This document shows positions 27,741 to 35,906 of a stretch of 64,000 nt of DNA, piece by piece; positions within the stretch are counted from its first letter, which is position 1, and each line of letters opens with the position of its first letter. Source of the DNA: Pikeienuella litoralis (GTDB lineage: Bacteria; Pseudomonadota; Alphaproteobacteria; Rhodobacterales; Rhodobacteraceae). The position numbers and the translations under genes were made by a program. Where the stretch lies: positions 62,001 to 126,000 of the forward strand of contig NZ_JBBHER010000006.1 in assembly GCF_037646705.1 (NCBI RefSeq), given 5' to 3'. The notes under the pieces are model-generated. The model did not search any database. It was not told the origin of the DNA and saw only the letters and a program-made list of their open reading frames with translations.

Positions 27741-27754
27741 GTCAATCGATTGAC
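27741..27754. promoter_or_regulatory. 14-bp perfect palindrome, candidate operator
   Basis: GTCAATCGATTGAC is a perfect palindrome in the divergent region between the LysR gene and the Liv-type operon. It overlaps the putative -35 of the operon (TTGACG, 27750-27755). A protein bound here would contact RNA polymerase directly. The flanking LysR is the obvious candidate, although LysR sites more often have a T-N11-A pattern. Confidence 0.4.
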
Positions 27755-27777
27755 GAGAACTAATTTTCCGTTAGAGT
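27750..27777 (+). promoter_or_regulatory. Putative promoter of the Liv-type operon
   Basis: TTGACG (27750-27755), a 16-bp spacer, then TAGAGT (27772-27777), about 33 bp before the first ATG at 27811. The -35 matches consensus at five of six positions and the -10 at four of six. It is the best pair I can find in the intergenic region. Confidence 0.4.
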
Positions 27778-27810
27778 CTGGCGTGAAGTGGCCAGCCCGC
27801 CGGAGTCCTG

Positions 27811-28572
27811 ATGAACGCCCCCTTGCTGACGACAGAAGACCTCACGATAAGTTTCGGAGGCGTGCACGCTGTTTCCGGCGTCTCACTTCAGGTCGAGGAG
27901 AAGAGCCTGCATGCGGTGATCGGCCCGAACGGGGCCGGCAAGACGACCTTCTTTCACCTGCTGAGCGGCGTCTACAAGCCGACGCGCGGCGTGATACGGT
28001 TCCGCGGCGAAGACATCACCGGGCTTTCCGCGGCGCAGCGGGTGAAACTCGGGATCGCCCGGTCCTATCAGCGGACGAACATCTTTCCGCGGCTGACGGT
28101 GCGCGAGAATTTGAACCTCGCCGCCGCGCGCGCGGCCGGCGAAGGCTGGTCGATGACGCCGGGCGCGACGAGCCCCGCCGTCCGCGCGATCGTCGATGAT
28201 GCGCTCGCCCTGTTGAGCCTGAAGCACACCGCGGATCAGGAGGCGCAGACTCTCCCCTACGGCGTTCAGCGTCTCGTCGATATCGGCATCGCGCTCTGCT
28301 GCAAGCCCAGCCTTTTGCTGCTCGATGAGCCGACCAGCGGCCTGTCGTCAGCCGAACTGAACGAAGCGGTGGATATCCTGAAGACACTGCGCGCGCATTT
28401 CACCATCCTGCTCATCGAACACAATATGGAGCTCGTGATCGACTTGGCCGACCGCATCAGCGTTCTCGATTTCGGCGCGCTTCTGGCTGAGGGCGGCGCC
28501 GAGGAGATCGCCGCCAACCCGGAGGTCCAGAAGGCGTATTTCGGCAGCCGCGAAAAGGCGAATCCGCGATGA
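27811..28572 (+). CDS. livG: Branched-chain-type ABC importer ATPase LivG
   Basis: This 253-aa ATPase has Walker A GPNGAGKTT (about residue 38), the LivG-specific SYQRTNIFPRLTVRENL, a degenerate signature (TLPYGVQRLVDIGIALC), Walker B LLLLDEPTSGL and H-loop LIEHNM. The arrangement livG-livF-livK-livH-livM is a complete HAAT importer. The substrate may be amides, urea derivatives or amino acids, because amidase genes lie next to it; this is context only. Confidence 0.9.
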   Translation: MNAPLLTTEDLTISFGGVHAVSGVSLQVEEKSLHAVIGPNGAGKTTFFHLLSGVYKPTRGVIRFRGEDITGLSAAQRVKLGIARSYQRTNIFPRLTVRENLNLAAARAAGEGWSMTPGATSPAVRAIVDDALALLSLKHTADQEAQTLPYGVQRLVDIGIALCCKPSLLLLDEPTSGLSSAELNEAVDILKTLRAHFTILLIEHNMELVIDLADRISVLDFGALLAEGGAEEIAANPEVQKAYFGSREKANPR

Positions 28573-29270
28573 CCGGTCTCGCCGTCAAGCGCATCAACGC
28601 CTCCTATGGGAAAAGCCACATCCTGCACGATGTGTCGCTGTCGGTCGGCAAGGGGCAGGTCGTCACGCTTCTTGGCCGCAACGGCGCCGGAAAGACCACG
28701 ACGATCCGCGCCATAGCCGGCCTGCTCACGGCGACCGCGGGCCGCATCGAGCTGAATGGCGAGGATATCACGAGGCTCCGCGCCGATCAGATCGCCAAAC
28801 GAGGCGTCGCCTGCGTCACTGAAGGGCGGGGCATATTCACCCATCTCACCGCCCGGGAGAATCTCAGGATCGCGGAGCGCAAGGGGCGCGGCTGGACGGT
28901 CGAGCGTGTGCTGGACGAATTCCCGATCGTGGCGCGGCTGCTGCCGCGGCCCGGCGGCGCGCTGTCGGGCGGCGAACAGCAGATCCTCGCGGTGGCGCGC
29001 GCGCTGATGCTCGACCCCTGGCTTCTGCTTCTGGACGAGCCGTCCCAGGGGCTTGCGCCGGTGATGGTGGATCATGTTCTGGAGGTGCTTGAGCGCCTTC
29101 GCGCGAACGGGCTTTCGATGCTGATCGTCGAGCAGAAGCTCGATATCGCTCTCGAACTCGCGGAATACGCCTATGTGCTAGAAAATGGCCGCGTCGTGGT
29201 CGACGCGCCGAGCAAGACGCTCCGCGACGATCCGGGCATCGTCAACAAACATCTCGGAGTGAGCGTCTGA
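28569..29270 (+). CDS. livF: Branched-chain-type ABC importer ATPase LivF
   Basis: This 233-aa ATPase has Walker A GRNGAGKTTT, Q-loop region GRGIFTHLTARENL, signature LSGGEQQILAVARAL, Walker B LLLLDEPSQGLAPVM and H-loop IVEQK. All are characteristic of LivF. The ATG overlaps the livG stop (ATGA), so the two ATPases are made together. Confidence 0.9.
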   Translation: MTGLAVKRINASYGKSHILHDVSLSVGKGQVVTLLGRNGAGKTTTIRAIAGLLTATAGRIELNGEDITRLRADQIAKRGVACVTEGRGIFTHLTARENLRIAERKGRGWTVERVLDEFPIVARLLPRPGGALSGGEQQILAVARALMLDPWLLLLDEPSQGLAPVMVDHVLEVLERLRANGLSMLIVEQKLDIALELAEYAYVLENGRVVVDAPSKTLRDDPGIVNKHLGVSV

Positions 29271-29325
29271 AGACGCGGGGGCGGCGGCTCACGCCTGCCC
29301 CTTAATTTTGCAGAGGGAGAATGCA

Positions 29326-30543
29326 ATGTTTCCTAAGATGAACAGAAGGGCTCTGCTACAGGGAGCGGCCGCGCTGGCCGGAACCTCGGCGTTTCCGCTT
29401 TTGGGCTCTCCCGCGCGGGCGGCCCAGGGCGATATTTCGGTCCTCGGCATCGTTCCGCTGACCGGCCCTTACGCCGCCGATGGCGAGCGCATCAAGCGCG
29501 GCCAGGAAATGGCCATTGAAGATTTCAACCAGCGCTCCACCGGCCTGACGATCAACTATGTCTCGCGCGACAGCGCGGGCGACGCCGGCGCCGCCACCCG
29601 GCGCGTTTCGGAGGCCATCGAACGCGAGAACGTGGTGGCGATCGCAGGCCCCTGGGCCGACGACGTCTCCGCGGCGGTCTCGGATCTGGCGCAGCGCGAG
29701 AAACGCGTGCATTGCTTCAGCGGCGGTCCGCTGCCGTGCCACAGGTATAATTTCCAGTGGGCGCCGCCCTACCACGCCGGCGTCGAAGCCACGATGAAAT
29801 ACGTGGCCAGGAAGAACCCCGACGCCAAGCGGTGGTACATGCTCACCTCCGACTACTCCTTCGGATGGACGCTGGAGGATCTCGAGAAAAAATTCGCCGA
29901 GGAGCTTGGCGTCGAGATCGTCGGCTCGCAGCGGCATGTGTTGGGAGAGCGTGAATTCAGCCCCTATATGGGCGAAATCGCGGCGGCCCGCCCGGACGTC
30001 ATCCTCGTCAACAATTTCGGCCTCGATACGGCCCAGGCCCTGCGCACCGCGCATTCGTTCGGCCTGACCCAGCAGGCCAAGATCCTCGTGCCGTGGGGCA
30101 GTGGAATCGAGGACTATATCCGCCTGGACCCGAGCATCACGCAGGGCGTGGTGATCGGATCGGCCTTCTACTACACGATCGACAACCCGACCGCGAAAAG
30201 CTTCGCCGAACGCTATATCGAGCGTTTCGACGAGCCGCCGGGCTATCCGGCCGGCAGCGGCTACGGGACGATGCAGCTCATTCTGGAAGGCTTCGCGCGC
30301 GCCGAAGGCGTGGAGCCGGCCGATCTCGTGAAAGCCCTCGAAGGCTGGACGATCCCGGACACCATCGTCGGGCCGACGCGCATCAGCGCCGAGTCGCATC
30401 AGGCTTTCCGCCCGTTCTTCGTCACCGAGGGCAAGAGCCCGGATGAAGTGGATGGAGAATTCGATCTGGCGCGCATCGTCGACACACATAGCGGGGAAGT
30501 CCCCGACGACGTTCTGGCTTGCACGGATATCGGCGCGCTCTGA
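29326..30543 (+). CDS. Liv-type substrate-binding protein
   Basis: This receptor of about 405 aa has a twin-arginine-like or Sec signal (MNRRALLQGAAALAGTSAFPLLGSPARA). The mature part begins GDISVLGIVPLTGPYAADGERIKRGQEMAIEDFN, typical of the Leu/Ile/Val/amide-binding class (Peripla_BP_6). The GGXF-like hinge, WYMLTSDYSFGWTLEDLE and HSGEVPD segments support the family. The ATG at 29326 has GAGGGAG upstream. It is separated from livH by a strong hairpin (30579-30602), which may let it be made in excess of the permeases. Confidence 0.88.
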   Translation: MFPKMNRRALLQGAAALAGTSAFPLLGSPARAAQGDISVLGIVPLTGPYAADGERIKRGQEMAIEDFNQRSTGLTINYVSRDSAGDAGAATRRVSEAIERENVVAIAGPWADDVSAAVSDLAQREKRVHCFSGGPLPCHRYNFQWAPPYHAGVEATMKYVARKNPDAKRWYMLTSDYSFGWTLEDLEKKFAEELGVEIVGSQRHVLGEREFSPYMGEIAAARPDVILVNNFGLDTAQALRTAHSFGLTQQAKILVPWGSGIEDYIRLDPSITQGVVIGSAFYYTIDNPTAKSFAERYIERFDEPPGYPAGSGYGTMQLILEGFARAEGVEPADLVKALEGWTIPDTIVGPTRISAESHQAFRPFFVTEGKSPDEVDGEFDLARIVDTHSGEVPDDVLACTDIGAL

Positions 30544-30578
30544 CGAGTCGGAGACGCGAGCCGGCTTTCGGCTCCCCG

Positions 30579-30606
30579 CTTCAGGGCCTCCGGGCCCTGA
30601 AGTTTT
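30579..30606 (+). terminator. Hairpin with T-run between the binding-protein gene and livH
   Basis: A perfect 10-bp stem (CTTCAGGGCC / GGCCCTGAAG) with a TCCG loop is followed by TTTT at 30603-30606. It lies inside an operon, so partial termination or protection of the upstream mRNA 3' end is likely rather than full termination. Confidence 0.65.
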
Positions 30607-30667
30607 GCGGAGATCATCGAAACGGTGGTCGCCCTGGCCGCGGCCCCGCTGAAAACGGACGGACCAA

Positions 30668-31534
30668 GTGGATCTTGTTTATCTCAAGCTGTTGAATGGG
30701 CTGACCACTGGTGCGCTCTACGCCATGACGGCGTTCGGGCTGACATTCATTCTGGGCATGCTCAACATCCCCAATTTCGCCCATGGCGCGCTTTTCGCGC
30801 TTGGCGGATACGTGGCCTACAGCATCATCCAGATCACGGGGTCCTTCTGGTGGGCGCTGCTGCTGGCGCCCCCGCTGCTGGCCTTGTTCGGCGCGGTGCT
30901 GGAGCGGGGGGTGCTACGGCATCTCTACGGGTCCAATCCCGATGACGAGAACTACCTGCTGCTGGCCCTGTTTGCGATGGCCGTCATCCTGCAGGAAGTC
31001 ATCATCATCATCTGGGGCGGCGCCGGCGCAAGCAGCCTCCCGCCGCAAAACCTGGCGGGCGCGGTGCAGCTCGGTCCGATCTTCTACCCCAAGTTCCGGC
31101 TCTTTCTGCTCGCCATATCGGCCGCCGTCATTCTGCTCGCCTGGCTGTTCATCGAGCGCACCCGCGCCGGGGCGCTGATCCGCGCTGCGATCGAAAACCG
31201 CGAAGCCGTCATGCTGCTGGGCGTGGACATTCGCATCCTGTTCGCCGCGAGCTTCGCGCTCGGCGCGTTTCTGACCGCTCTCGCCGGCGTGCTGAGCCTG
31301 CCGGTGCGGGGCCTCCATCCCTTCATCGGCATGGACATTCTGGTGATCTCATTCGTCGTGGTCGTCGTGGGTGGGCTCGGCAATCTCTATGGGGCGATCT
31401 TCGCCGGCCTGCTCATCGGCCTGATTCAGGAATTCGCCACCTATATCAATCCCCTAGCGTCTTGGCTGACAATCTATCTCACGATGATGCTCGTTCTTCT
31501 CCTGCGTCCGAACGGCCTGTTCGGCAGCCGCTAG
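30668..31534 (+). CDS. livH: Branched-chain-type ABC importer permease LivH
   Basis: This 288-aa membrane protein has eight or so helices, with the family start LLNGLTTGALYAMTAFGLTFILGMLNIPNFAHGALFALG and the conserved loop IRAAIENREAVMLLGVDIRILFAASFALGAFLTALAG. Translation starts at a GTG (30668). It forms the pore with LivM. Confidence 0.9.
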   Translation: MDLVYLKLLNGLTTGALYAMTAFGLTFILGMLNIPNFAHGALFALGGYVAYSIIQITGSFWWALLLAPPLLALFGAVLERGVLRHLYGSNPDDENYLLLALFAMAVILQEVIIIIWGGAGASSLPPQNLAGAVQLGPIFYPKFRLFLLAISAAVILLAWLFIERTRAGALIRAAIENREAVMLLGVDIRILFAASFALGAFLTALAGVLSLPVRGLHPFIGMDILVISFVVVVVGGLGNLYGAIFAGLLIGLIQEFATYINPLASWLTIYLTMMLVLLLRPNGLFGSR

Positions 31535-31545
31535 GGAGCGCGACG

Positions 31546-32529
31546 ATGCTGAAAAAAGGATACGGTCCCGTGCCGGCGAACCACGTCATCCTCAACCTAC
31601 TGGGCCTTGGGGCCTTTGTGCTCCTGATCCCGGTTCTCCTGCCGTTGTCGATCGCGATCGACATCCTGATCTATTCGATCGCGGCGCTGGCGTTCGCCCT
31701 TCTCTTGGGGCAGGCGGGAATGCTGTCCTTCGGGCAGTCCGCCTTCTTCGCCCTCGGCGCCTATGCCGCAGGTTATGGCATAGCGGAGTTTCAACTGACC
31801 GCGATTCCGGCGCTGCTCCTCGCGGCGCTGATCGGGGCGGGCGCCGCGGCGATCGTCGCCCTGCTGACCGCGCGGCTCAAGGATGTCTATTTCATCCTCA
31901 TGACGCTCGCCTTCGCGCAGCTCGTCTACTTCACGGCCATGACATGGCGCTCGGTGACCGGCGGGCCCTCCGGGCTGAGCGGTTTCTCGCGGCCGGTGCT
32001 GTCTTTCGGCTTCTTCGACATACCGCTCGACAGCGCCATGCGCTTCTACATTTTCGTCGCCGTCGTTCTGGTGATGGTCTTCGTCCTGTTCTACGGGCTG
32101 GTGCTCTCCCCTGTCGGGCTGGTGCTGCGGGGCATCAAGGACAACGCTGACCGATTGGAGGCGGTGGGGTATCCGGTCTGGAGCTACCGGCTGTTCGTCT
32201 TCACCTTCTCGGGGGCGCTGACCGGGATCGCCGGGGCGCTCTCGGCGTTCCAATGGCAGATCGTGCCGGTCAGCAAGGCCAGCATGAACGAGTCGGCCAA
32301 TATCGTGTTCATGTCGATTCTCGGCGGCGTGACCGCGCCGCTCGGGCCGGTGGCCGGAACCACGGCCTATATCGTGTTGAGCGATATCGTTTCGACCTAT
32401 TGGGCGCGCTGGCCGATCCTGTTCGGCGCCTTCATCATCGCGATCGCATTCTTTATGCGCGGCGGCATCATCCAGGGCGTCGGGCTGATCTTTTCGGGGC
32501 TGCATCGCCTGTTGTTCCGGCGGTCCTGA
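31546..32529 (+). CDS. livM: Branched-chain-type ABC importer permease LivM
   Basis: This membrane protein of about 327 aa has the LivM motif LLLGQAGMLSFGQSAFFALGAYAAGY (about 60-85) and the coupling segment LRGIKDNADRLEAVGYPVWSYRLFVFTFSGALTGIAGAL. The start at 31546 follows GGGAGCG and lies 11 nt after livH. It is the last gene of the operon; its 3' end converges with the amidase gene on the other strand. Confidence 0.9.
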   Translation: MLKKGYGPVPANHVILNLLGLGAFVLLIPVLLPLSIAIDILIYSIAALAFALLLGQAGMLSFGQSAFFALGAYAAGYGIAEFQLTAIPALLLAALIGAGAAAIVALLTARLKDVYFILMTLAFAQLVYFTAMTWRSVTGGPSGLSGFSRPVLSFGFFDIPLDSAMRFYIFVAVVLVMVFVLFYGLVLSPVGLVLRGIKDNADRLEAVGYPVWSYRLFVFTFSGALTGIAGALSAFQWQIVPVSKASMNESANIVFMSILGGVTAPLGPVAGTTAYIVLSDIVSTYWARWPILFGAFIIAIAFFMRGGIIQGVGLIFSGLHRLLFRRS

Positions 32530-32563
32530 AGCGCTGGGGGAACGGGCGCCCCATCCGCCGCGA

Positions 32564-33910
32564 TCAGCGCGCCTCCTCGAACGCGCCGGCCACCTGCAGC
32601 AACCGCCCATCCGTATAGGGGCCGCTGGTGAGCATCAGGCTCGGAGCGATGTCTTCGCCGCCGTCATGGCAAGGCAGCGAGATCGACGGCCAGCCGGTGA
32701 GGTTGGCCACCCACTGATAGAGCACCATGGCGTCCCGCACCGGCATTTCGCCGCCTCCGGTCAGGACGGCGTCGGCGTCGCGCAATGGCGGCGCGACCGG
32801 CAATGTGGGGTTGGCGACGACATCGAAGCCGGCGAGATCCCGCGAGAGGCGACCGCACCATTGCTGGCGATAGCGCTGCGCATCGACATATTCCGCGCCG
32901 CTCAGGCATGAACCGGCGAGAAGATAGGGCCTGATGTCCGGGTCGATCAATTCGGGCGCGGCGCGCAGATTTCCGCGATGATAGGCGGCGGATTCAACCA
33001 GCATGATGACGAGCCAGGCGCGATAGGCCTCCTCAAGATCGACATAATCGAAATCCCGCACAAGGGCGCCATGGCTTCGCAGAAGGTCCATCGCGCCATC
33101 GAAGGCCGCGAGCGTGGCCGCATCCGCGCGCGCGACAGCAGAGCGCGGAACCCCGACGCGCAGGCCCTTCAGCGTCGATTCCGCCGAACCGCCGGCGGGA
33201 AAGACCTGTCCGGACGCGCCTTCCAGAAGCAGCCGCGTATCGGTGACGTTGGCGGCCAACGGGCCGAGATGGTCCAGCGACCACGCCTGCGGTATCGCAT
33301 CCGCCGTATCGAGCAGGCCATAGGTCGGCTTCAGGCCCACGATATAGCAGCAGGCCGCCGGAATGCGGATCGAGCCGCCGGTGTCCGATCCGACGCCGGC
33401 GGCCACCATGCCGGCCGCGATCGCCGCCGCCGTGCCCCCGCTCGACCCTCCCGGCAGACGCTCCGGCGCGCGAGGGTTCAGAACGCTCCCGAAGCGGCGG
33501 TTGGCGCTGCTGACGCCATAGGCGAATTCGTGCATGTTGTTCTTGCCGACGATGATCGCGCCGGCGCGCCGCAAATTCTCCACCAGCGGCGCGTCGCGCC
33601 CGGTCCGGTAGGTCTCCAGAATCGGGCTGCCGGCCGTGGTCGGCGCGGACGCCGTGGCCAGAACGTCCTTGACCGAGATCGGAATCCCGTCGAGCGGCCC
33701 AAGCCGGCCGCCGGCGAGCGCGCGCTGCTCGGCGGCGCGCGCATCCCGGCGGGCGCTGTCTTCCATGACCGTGATGAAGGCGCGGATATCGCCGTCCCGG
33801 CTGGAGATTCTGTCGAGACTCTCCTCCAGCAATTCGACAGCCGACACTTCACGCGCGTCGAGACGCGCCGAGAGATCCGAAATCGCGCCCATCGCCGCCT
33901 CGCGCGTCAC
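32564..33910 (-). CDS. Amidase-signature family enzyme (AtzE/GatA-like)
   Basis: This 448-aa amidase shows the Ser-cisSer-Lys signature: the lysine in PISVKDVLATA (about residue 79), the serine-rich loop RLPGGSSGGTAAAIAAGMV, and the nucleophile region GSDTGGSIRIPAACCYIVGLKPTYG. It probably hydrolyses a small amide. Its start overlaps the stop of a 68-codon gene (ATGA), an arrangement like AtzG-AtzE (1-carboxybiuret hydrolase) or GatC-GatA. Position beside a Liv-type importer suggests amide or urea-derivative use. Confidence 0.85.
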   Translation of the reverse strand: MTREAAMGAISDLSARLDAREVSAVELLEESLDRISSRDGDIRAFITVMEDSARRDARAAEQRALAGGRLGPLDGIPISVKDVLATASAPTTAGSPILETYRTGRDAPLVENLRRAGAIIVGKNNMHEFAYGVSSANRRFGSVLNPRAPERLPGGSSGGTAAAIAAGMVAAGVGSDTGGSIRIPAACCYIVGLKPTYGLLDTADAIPQAWSLDHLGPLAANVTDTRLLLEGASGQVFPAGGSAESTLKGLRVGVPRSAVARADAATLAAFDGAMDLLRSHGALVRDFDYVDLEEAYRAWLVIMLVESAAYHRGNLRAAPELIDPDIRPYLLAGSCLSGAEYVDAQRYRQQWCGRLSRDLAGFDVVANPTLPVAPPLRDADAVLTGGGEMPVRDAMVLYQWVANLTGWPSISLPCHDGGEDIAPSLMLTSGPYTDGRLLQVAGAFEEAR

Positions 33911-34113
33911 CGGTTGGGCCTTTCGGTTTTTGGCGCGGCCGGACGGAACCGGGTCGCCGGATCGTCCCCGGTGGGGCGGCCGATATCGAACGGCCTTCGC
34001 GCAATCTCCAGAAGCGCAGCCACGATACGGCCCTCATCCGCCGTGACGCGATGGTCGGTCACCTCGCGCAATCTCTCCTCGGTCTCCTTCGCTGTCGGAC
34101 AATCGTCGCCCAT
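33907..34113 (-). CDS. Small GatC/AtzG-like protein, probable amidase partner
   Basis: A 68-aa acidic/helical protein (ERLREVTDHRVTADEGRIVAALLEIARRPFDI) ends in a proline-rich tail with DPATRFRPAAP, reminiscent of the C-termini of AtzG-type partners. It overlaps the amidase start by 4 nt. AtzG is a GatC-like subunit needed by AtzE; homology here rests on size, position and loose similarity. The start at 34113 is the first ATG that gives this length; the frame extends upstream but is arginine-rich. Confidence 0.5.
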   Translation of the reverse strand: MGDDCPTAKETEERLREVTDHRVTADEGRIVAALLEIARRPFDIGRPTGDDPATRFRPAAPKTERPNR

Positions 34114-34606
34114 TGAACATCCCTTTCCATTCCGATCGGCTCCGCTGAGCGAGAGCCGGCTTCCGGGCGCGCCCGATCGCGGCCGTCTAGCGCTGTGACC
34201 GCGCCGCCCTAACGCCGCGGATCGACATGCGCCCGACCTCCCCTGCCTCGCCTCCATGCACGCCGCAAGAGCGGCGCGCGCCGGTGTGAATACAAGATGG
34301 CGCAATCCATCGTTTCGCGAAAGTGGATGGTGCGGCTCTCCCGTCGCCGGCGTTCCATCAACCCTTTCCGTCTGAACCCTGGCGAATCCGGGCGTCCTTT
34401 GGCGTCGCCGAAAGGCGGGTCAGCGCCACCAGGGCGGGCGCCCGCCCCATGCGCCCGACAGGCCGGGCTCCACGAGCAACTTCTTGTGGCCGCGGCCACT
34501 TCGGTCAGCTACGAGGAGCGGAGCCTCTCATACATCGCGGCCGCGGCGCTGGCGCAATCGGACACCTGGCGGCGGGGCGGCCGCGAAAACTCGCTGGAGA
34601 CACCTG
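34114..34606. other. Non-coding gap between amidase partner and cupin genes
   Basis: About 490 bp on a divergent boundary. Frames that remain open here have shadow-like arginine/proline-rich composition and no family match. It should hold two promoters, but no convincing hexamer pair was found. Confidence 0.45.
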
Positions 34607-34939
34607 ATGAAGATACCCGAACTCGCCTTCACCACCACCGACTGGTCGAGCATCCCCGCGACCGAACATCCGGGCGAGAGCGGCGTCGCCTACTGGCGCA
34701 CGCTCACGATCGGCGACATACGCATCAGAGTGGTGGACTACAGCCCGGGCTACCTGGCGGACCATTGGTGTGACCGGGGCCATATCCTCTACGTGCTCGA
34801 GGGGGAGATGGAGACGGAGCTGAAGGACGGACGCCGTTTCAAGATGGCCGCCGGGACAAGCTATCAGGTCTCCGATCACGGCGACGCGCCGCACCGATCA
34901 TCGACCCAGAATGGCGCGAAACTGTTCATCGTCGACTGA
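34607..34939 (+). CDS. DHCW-motif cupin-fold protein
   Basis: The 110-aa single-domain cupin has the motif ADHWCDRGHILYVLEGEMETEL (about residues 50-70), in which D-H-x-C-like residues replace the usual cupin metal histidines, and a second strand region GTSYQVSDHGDAPHRSS. Members of this small cytoplasmic family have no firmly assigned reaction. It stands alone on the plus strand after the amidase pair. Confidence 0.8.
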   Translation: MKIPELAFTTTDWSSIPATEHPGESGVAYWRTLTIGDIRIRVVDYSPGYLADHWCDRGHILYVLEGEMETELKDGRRFKMAAGTSYQVSDHGDAPHRSSTQNGAKLFIVD

Positions 34940-35084
34940 GAAACGCGGAAACGGGGGAGCGTCGCCGACCAGACGGGAGACCCGCCCGCCGCGACGCACC
35001 CGCCGCACCCGCTCACGCGGAGCTACGCCCCGCCGCCCCGAAATCCCGCCGTGTCGATTTCCGTTCCAGCCCCCGTTTCAGCCC

Positions 35085-35240
35085 CTGTTTCACCGGACAC
35101 CTAAGCGGCTTCGGTTCATGCCCGACAACTGGCTCTCCAACCGCATCTTCACCAGCGACGGCGACATTCTCAACCACTGCCGCGAGGCTTGGAACAAGCG
35201 ATCGAGCGCCCCTGGCGTATCCGAACGACCGGAGTGAGGG
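35085..35240 (+). pseudogene. IS630-family transposase C-terminal remnant
   Basis: The plus strand encodes FMPDNWLSNRIFTSDGDILN and then HCREAWNK, which matches the C-terminal end of IS630-type transposases (MRDNWLSNR..F..YDDI..HCCFAWN). The continuation (IDQPWRI, SIGLRDWAH) is degraded or frameshifted. No other part of the gene is present. Confidence 0.7.
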
Positions 35241-35247
35241 ATTGGGC

Positions 35248-35448
35248 TCATAGGCCATAAACCGCGCATGTTGGTGGAAATGAGCGCCGTGACCAGAGCC
35301 AAACCGCGACAGATCCACCCGTCCTCAGCCGCCAGAAAATGCCGTTCAGAACGCGCTGGCCGTCCACCCGCTTCACACCCCGATCCTTCGCCGGGGGCGA
35401 CGGCTGAATCATTGATCTCTTGAAATCCGCCAGATCGAAACGCGCCAT
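35248..35448 (-). pseudogene. IS5-family transposase N-terminal remnant
   Basis: The minus strand reads MARFDLADFKRSMIQPSPP and then RGVKRVDGQRVLNGIFWRLRTGG. This corresponds to the N-terminal DUF4096-type region of IS5-family transposases (RVDDRRVLNGIFWVLRSG). The frame then loses similarity and stops. It meets the IS630 remnant almost end to end, showing nested insertions at this spot. Confidence 0.7.
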
Positions 35449-35522
35449 ACCCGCCTCCGGCTCATTGGAAGCGATGAATCAGACGGGGCGCGAACTCGAA
35501 AGCCTGTTTATGGGCATGTGAC

Positions 35523-35903
35523 CTAGCTTCTCGCCACGAAGACGATACCGGCCAGAATCAGGCTCGCACCGAAGAGCCGGGACGCCGAGATGTGTTCTCC
35601 CAGGAAAAGCCATGCAAACAGCAGCGTCAGTACAAATCCCATGCCTACGAACGGATAGGCTTGGCTCACGTCGATCCGGGACAGCACGGTCAGCCAGACC
35701 AGCGCCCCCAAGAAATAGACCGCGAGGCCGCCCACCACGAAGGGGGAGAAGGCCACAGCCTGCACCTTGGCGAGCATATCGCTCCCGGCCAGCGCGGCGC
35801 GCACCGATGGCGCGCTCATCCCGAATTTCAACATGATCTGCGCGCAAGCGCTCAGCGTCACGCTGAAGACTGTCAGAACGAACACCGCAAACGACAAGAT
35901 CAA
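35523..35903 (-). CDS. Small multidrug resistance (SMR)/EamA-type transporter
   Basis: This 126-aa protein has four transmembrane helices (ILSFAVFVLTVFSVTLSACAQIMLKFGM, SPFVVGGLAVYFLGALVWLTVL, AYPFVGMGFVLTLLFAWLFLGE, RLFGASLILAGIVFVAR). The short EmrE-like size and the ArnE/ArnF-like end ILAGIVFVARS suggest a flippase for lipid-linked sugars rather than drug export. It starts 3 nt after the UbiA fusion gene and is co-transcribed with it. Confidence 0.8.
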   Translation of the reverse strand: MILSFAVFVLTVFSVTLSACAQIMLKFGMSAPSVRAALAGSDMLAKVQAVAFSPFVVGGLAVYFLGALVWLTVLSRIDVSQAYPFVGMGFVLTLLFAWLFLGEHISASRLFGASLILAGIVFVARS

Positions 35904-35906
35904 CTC

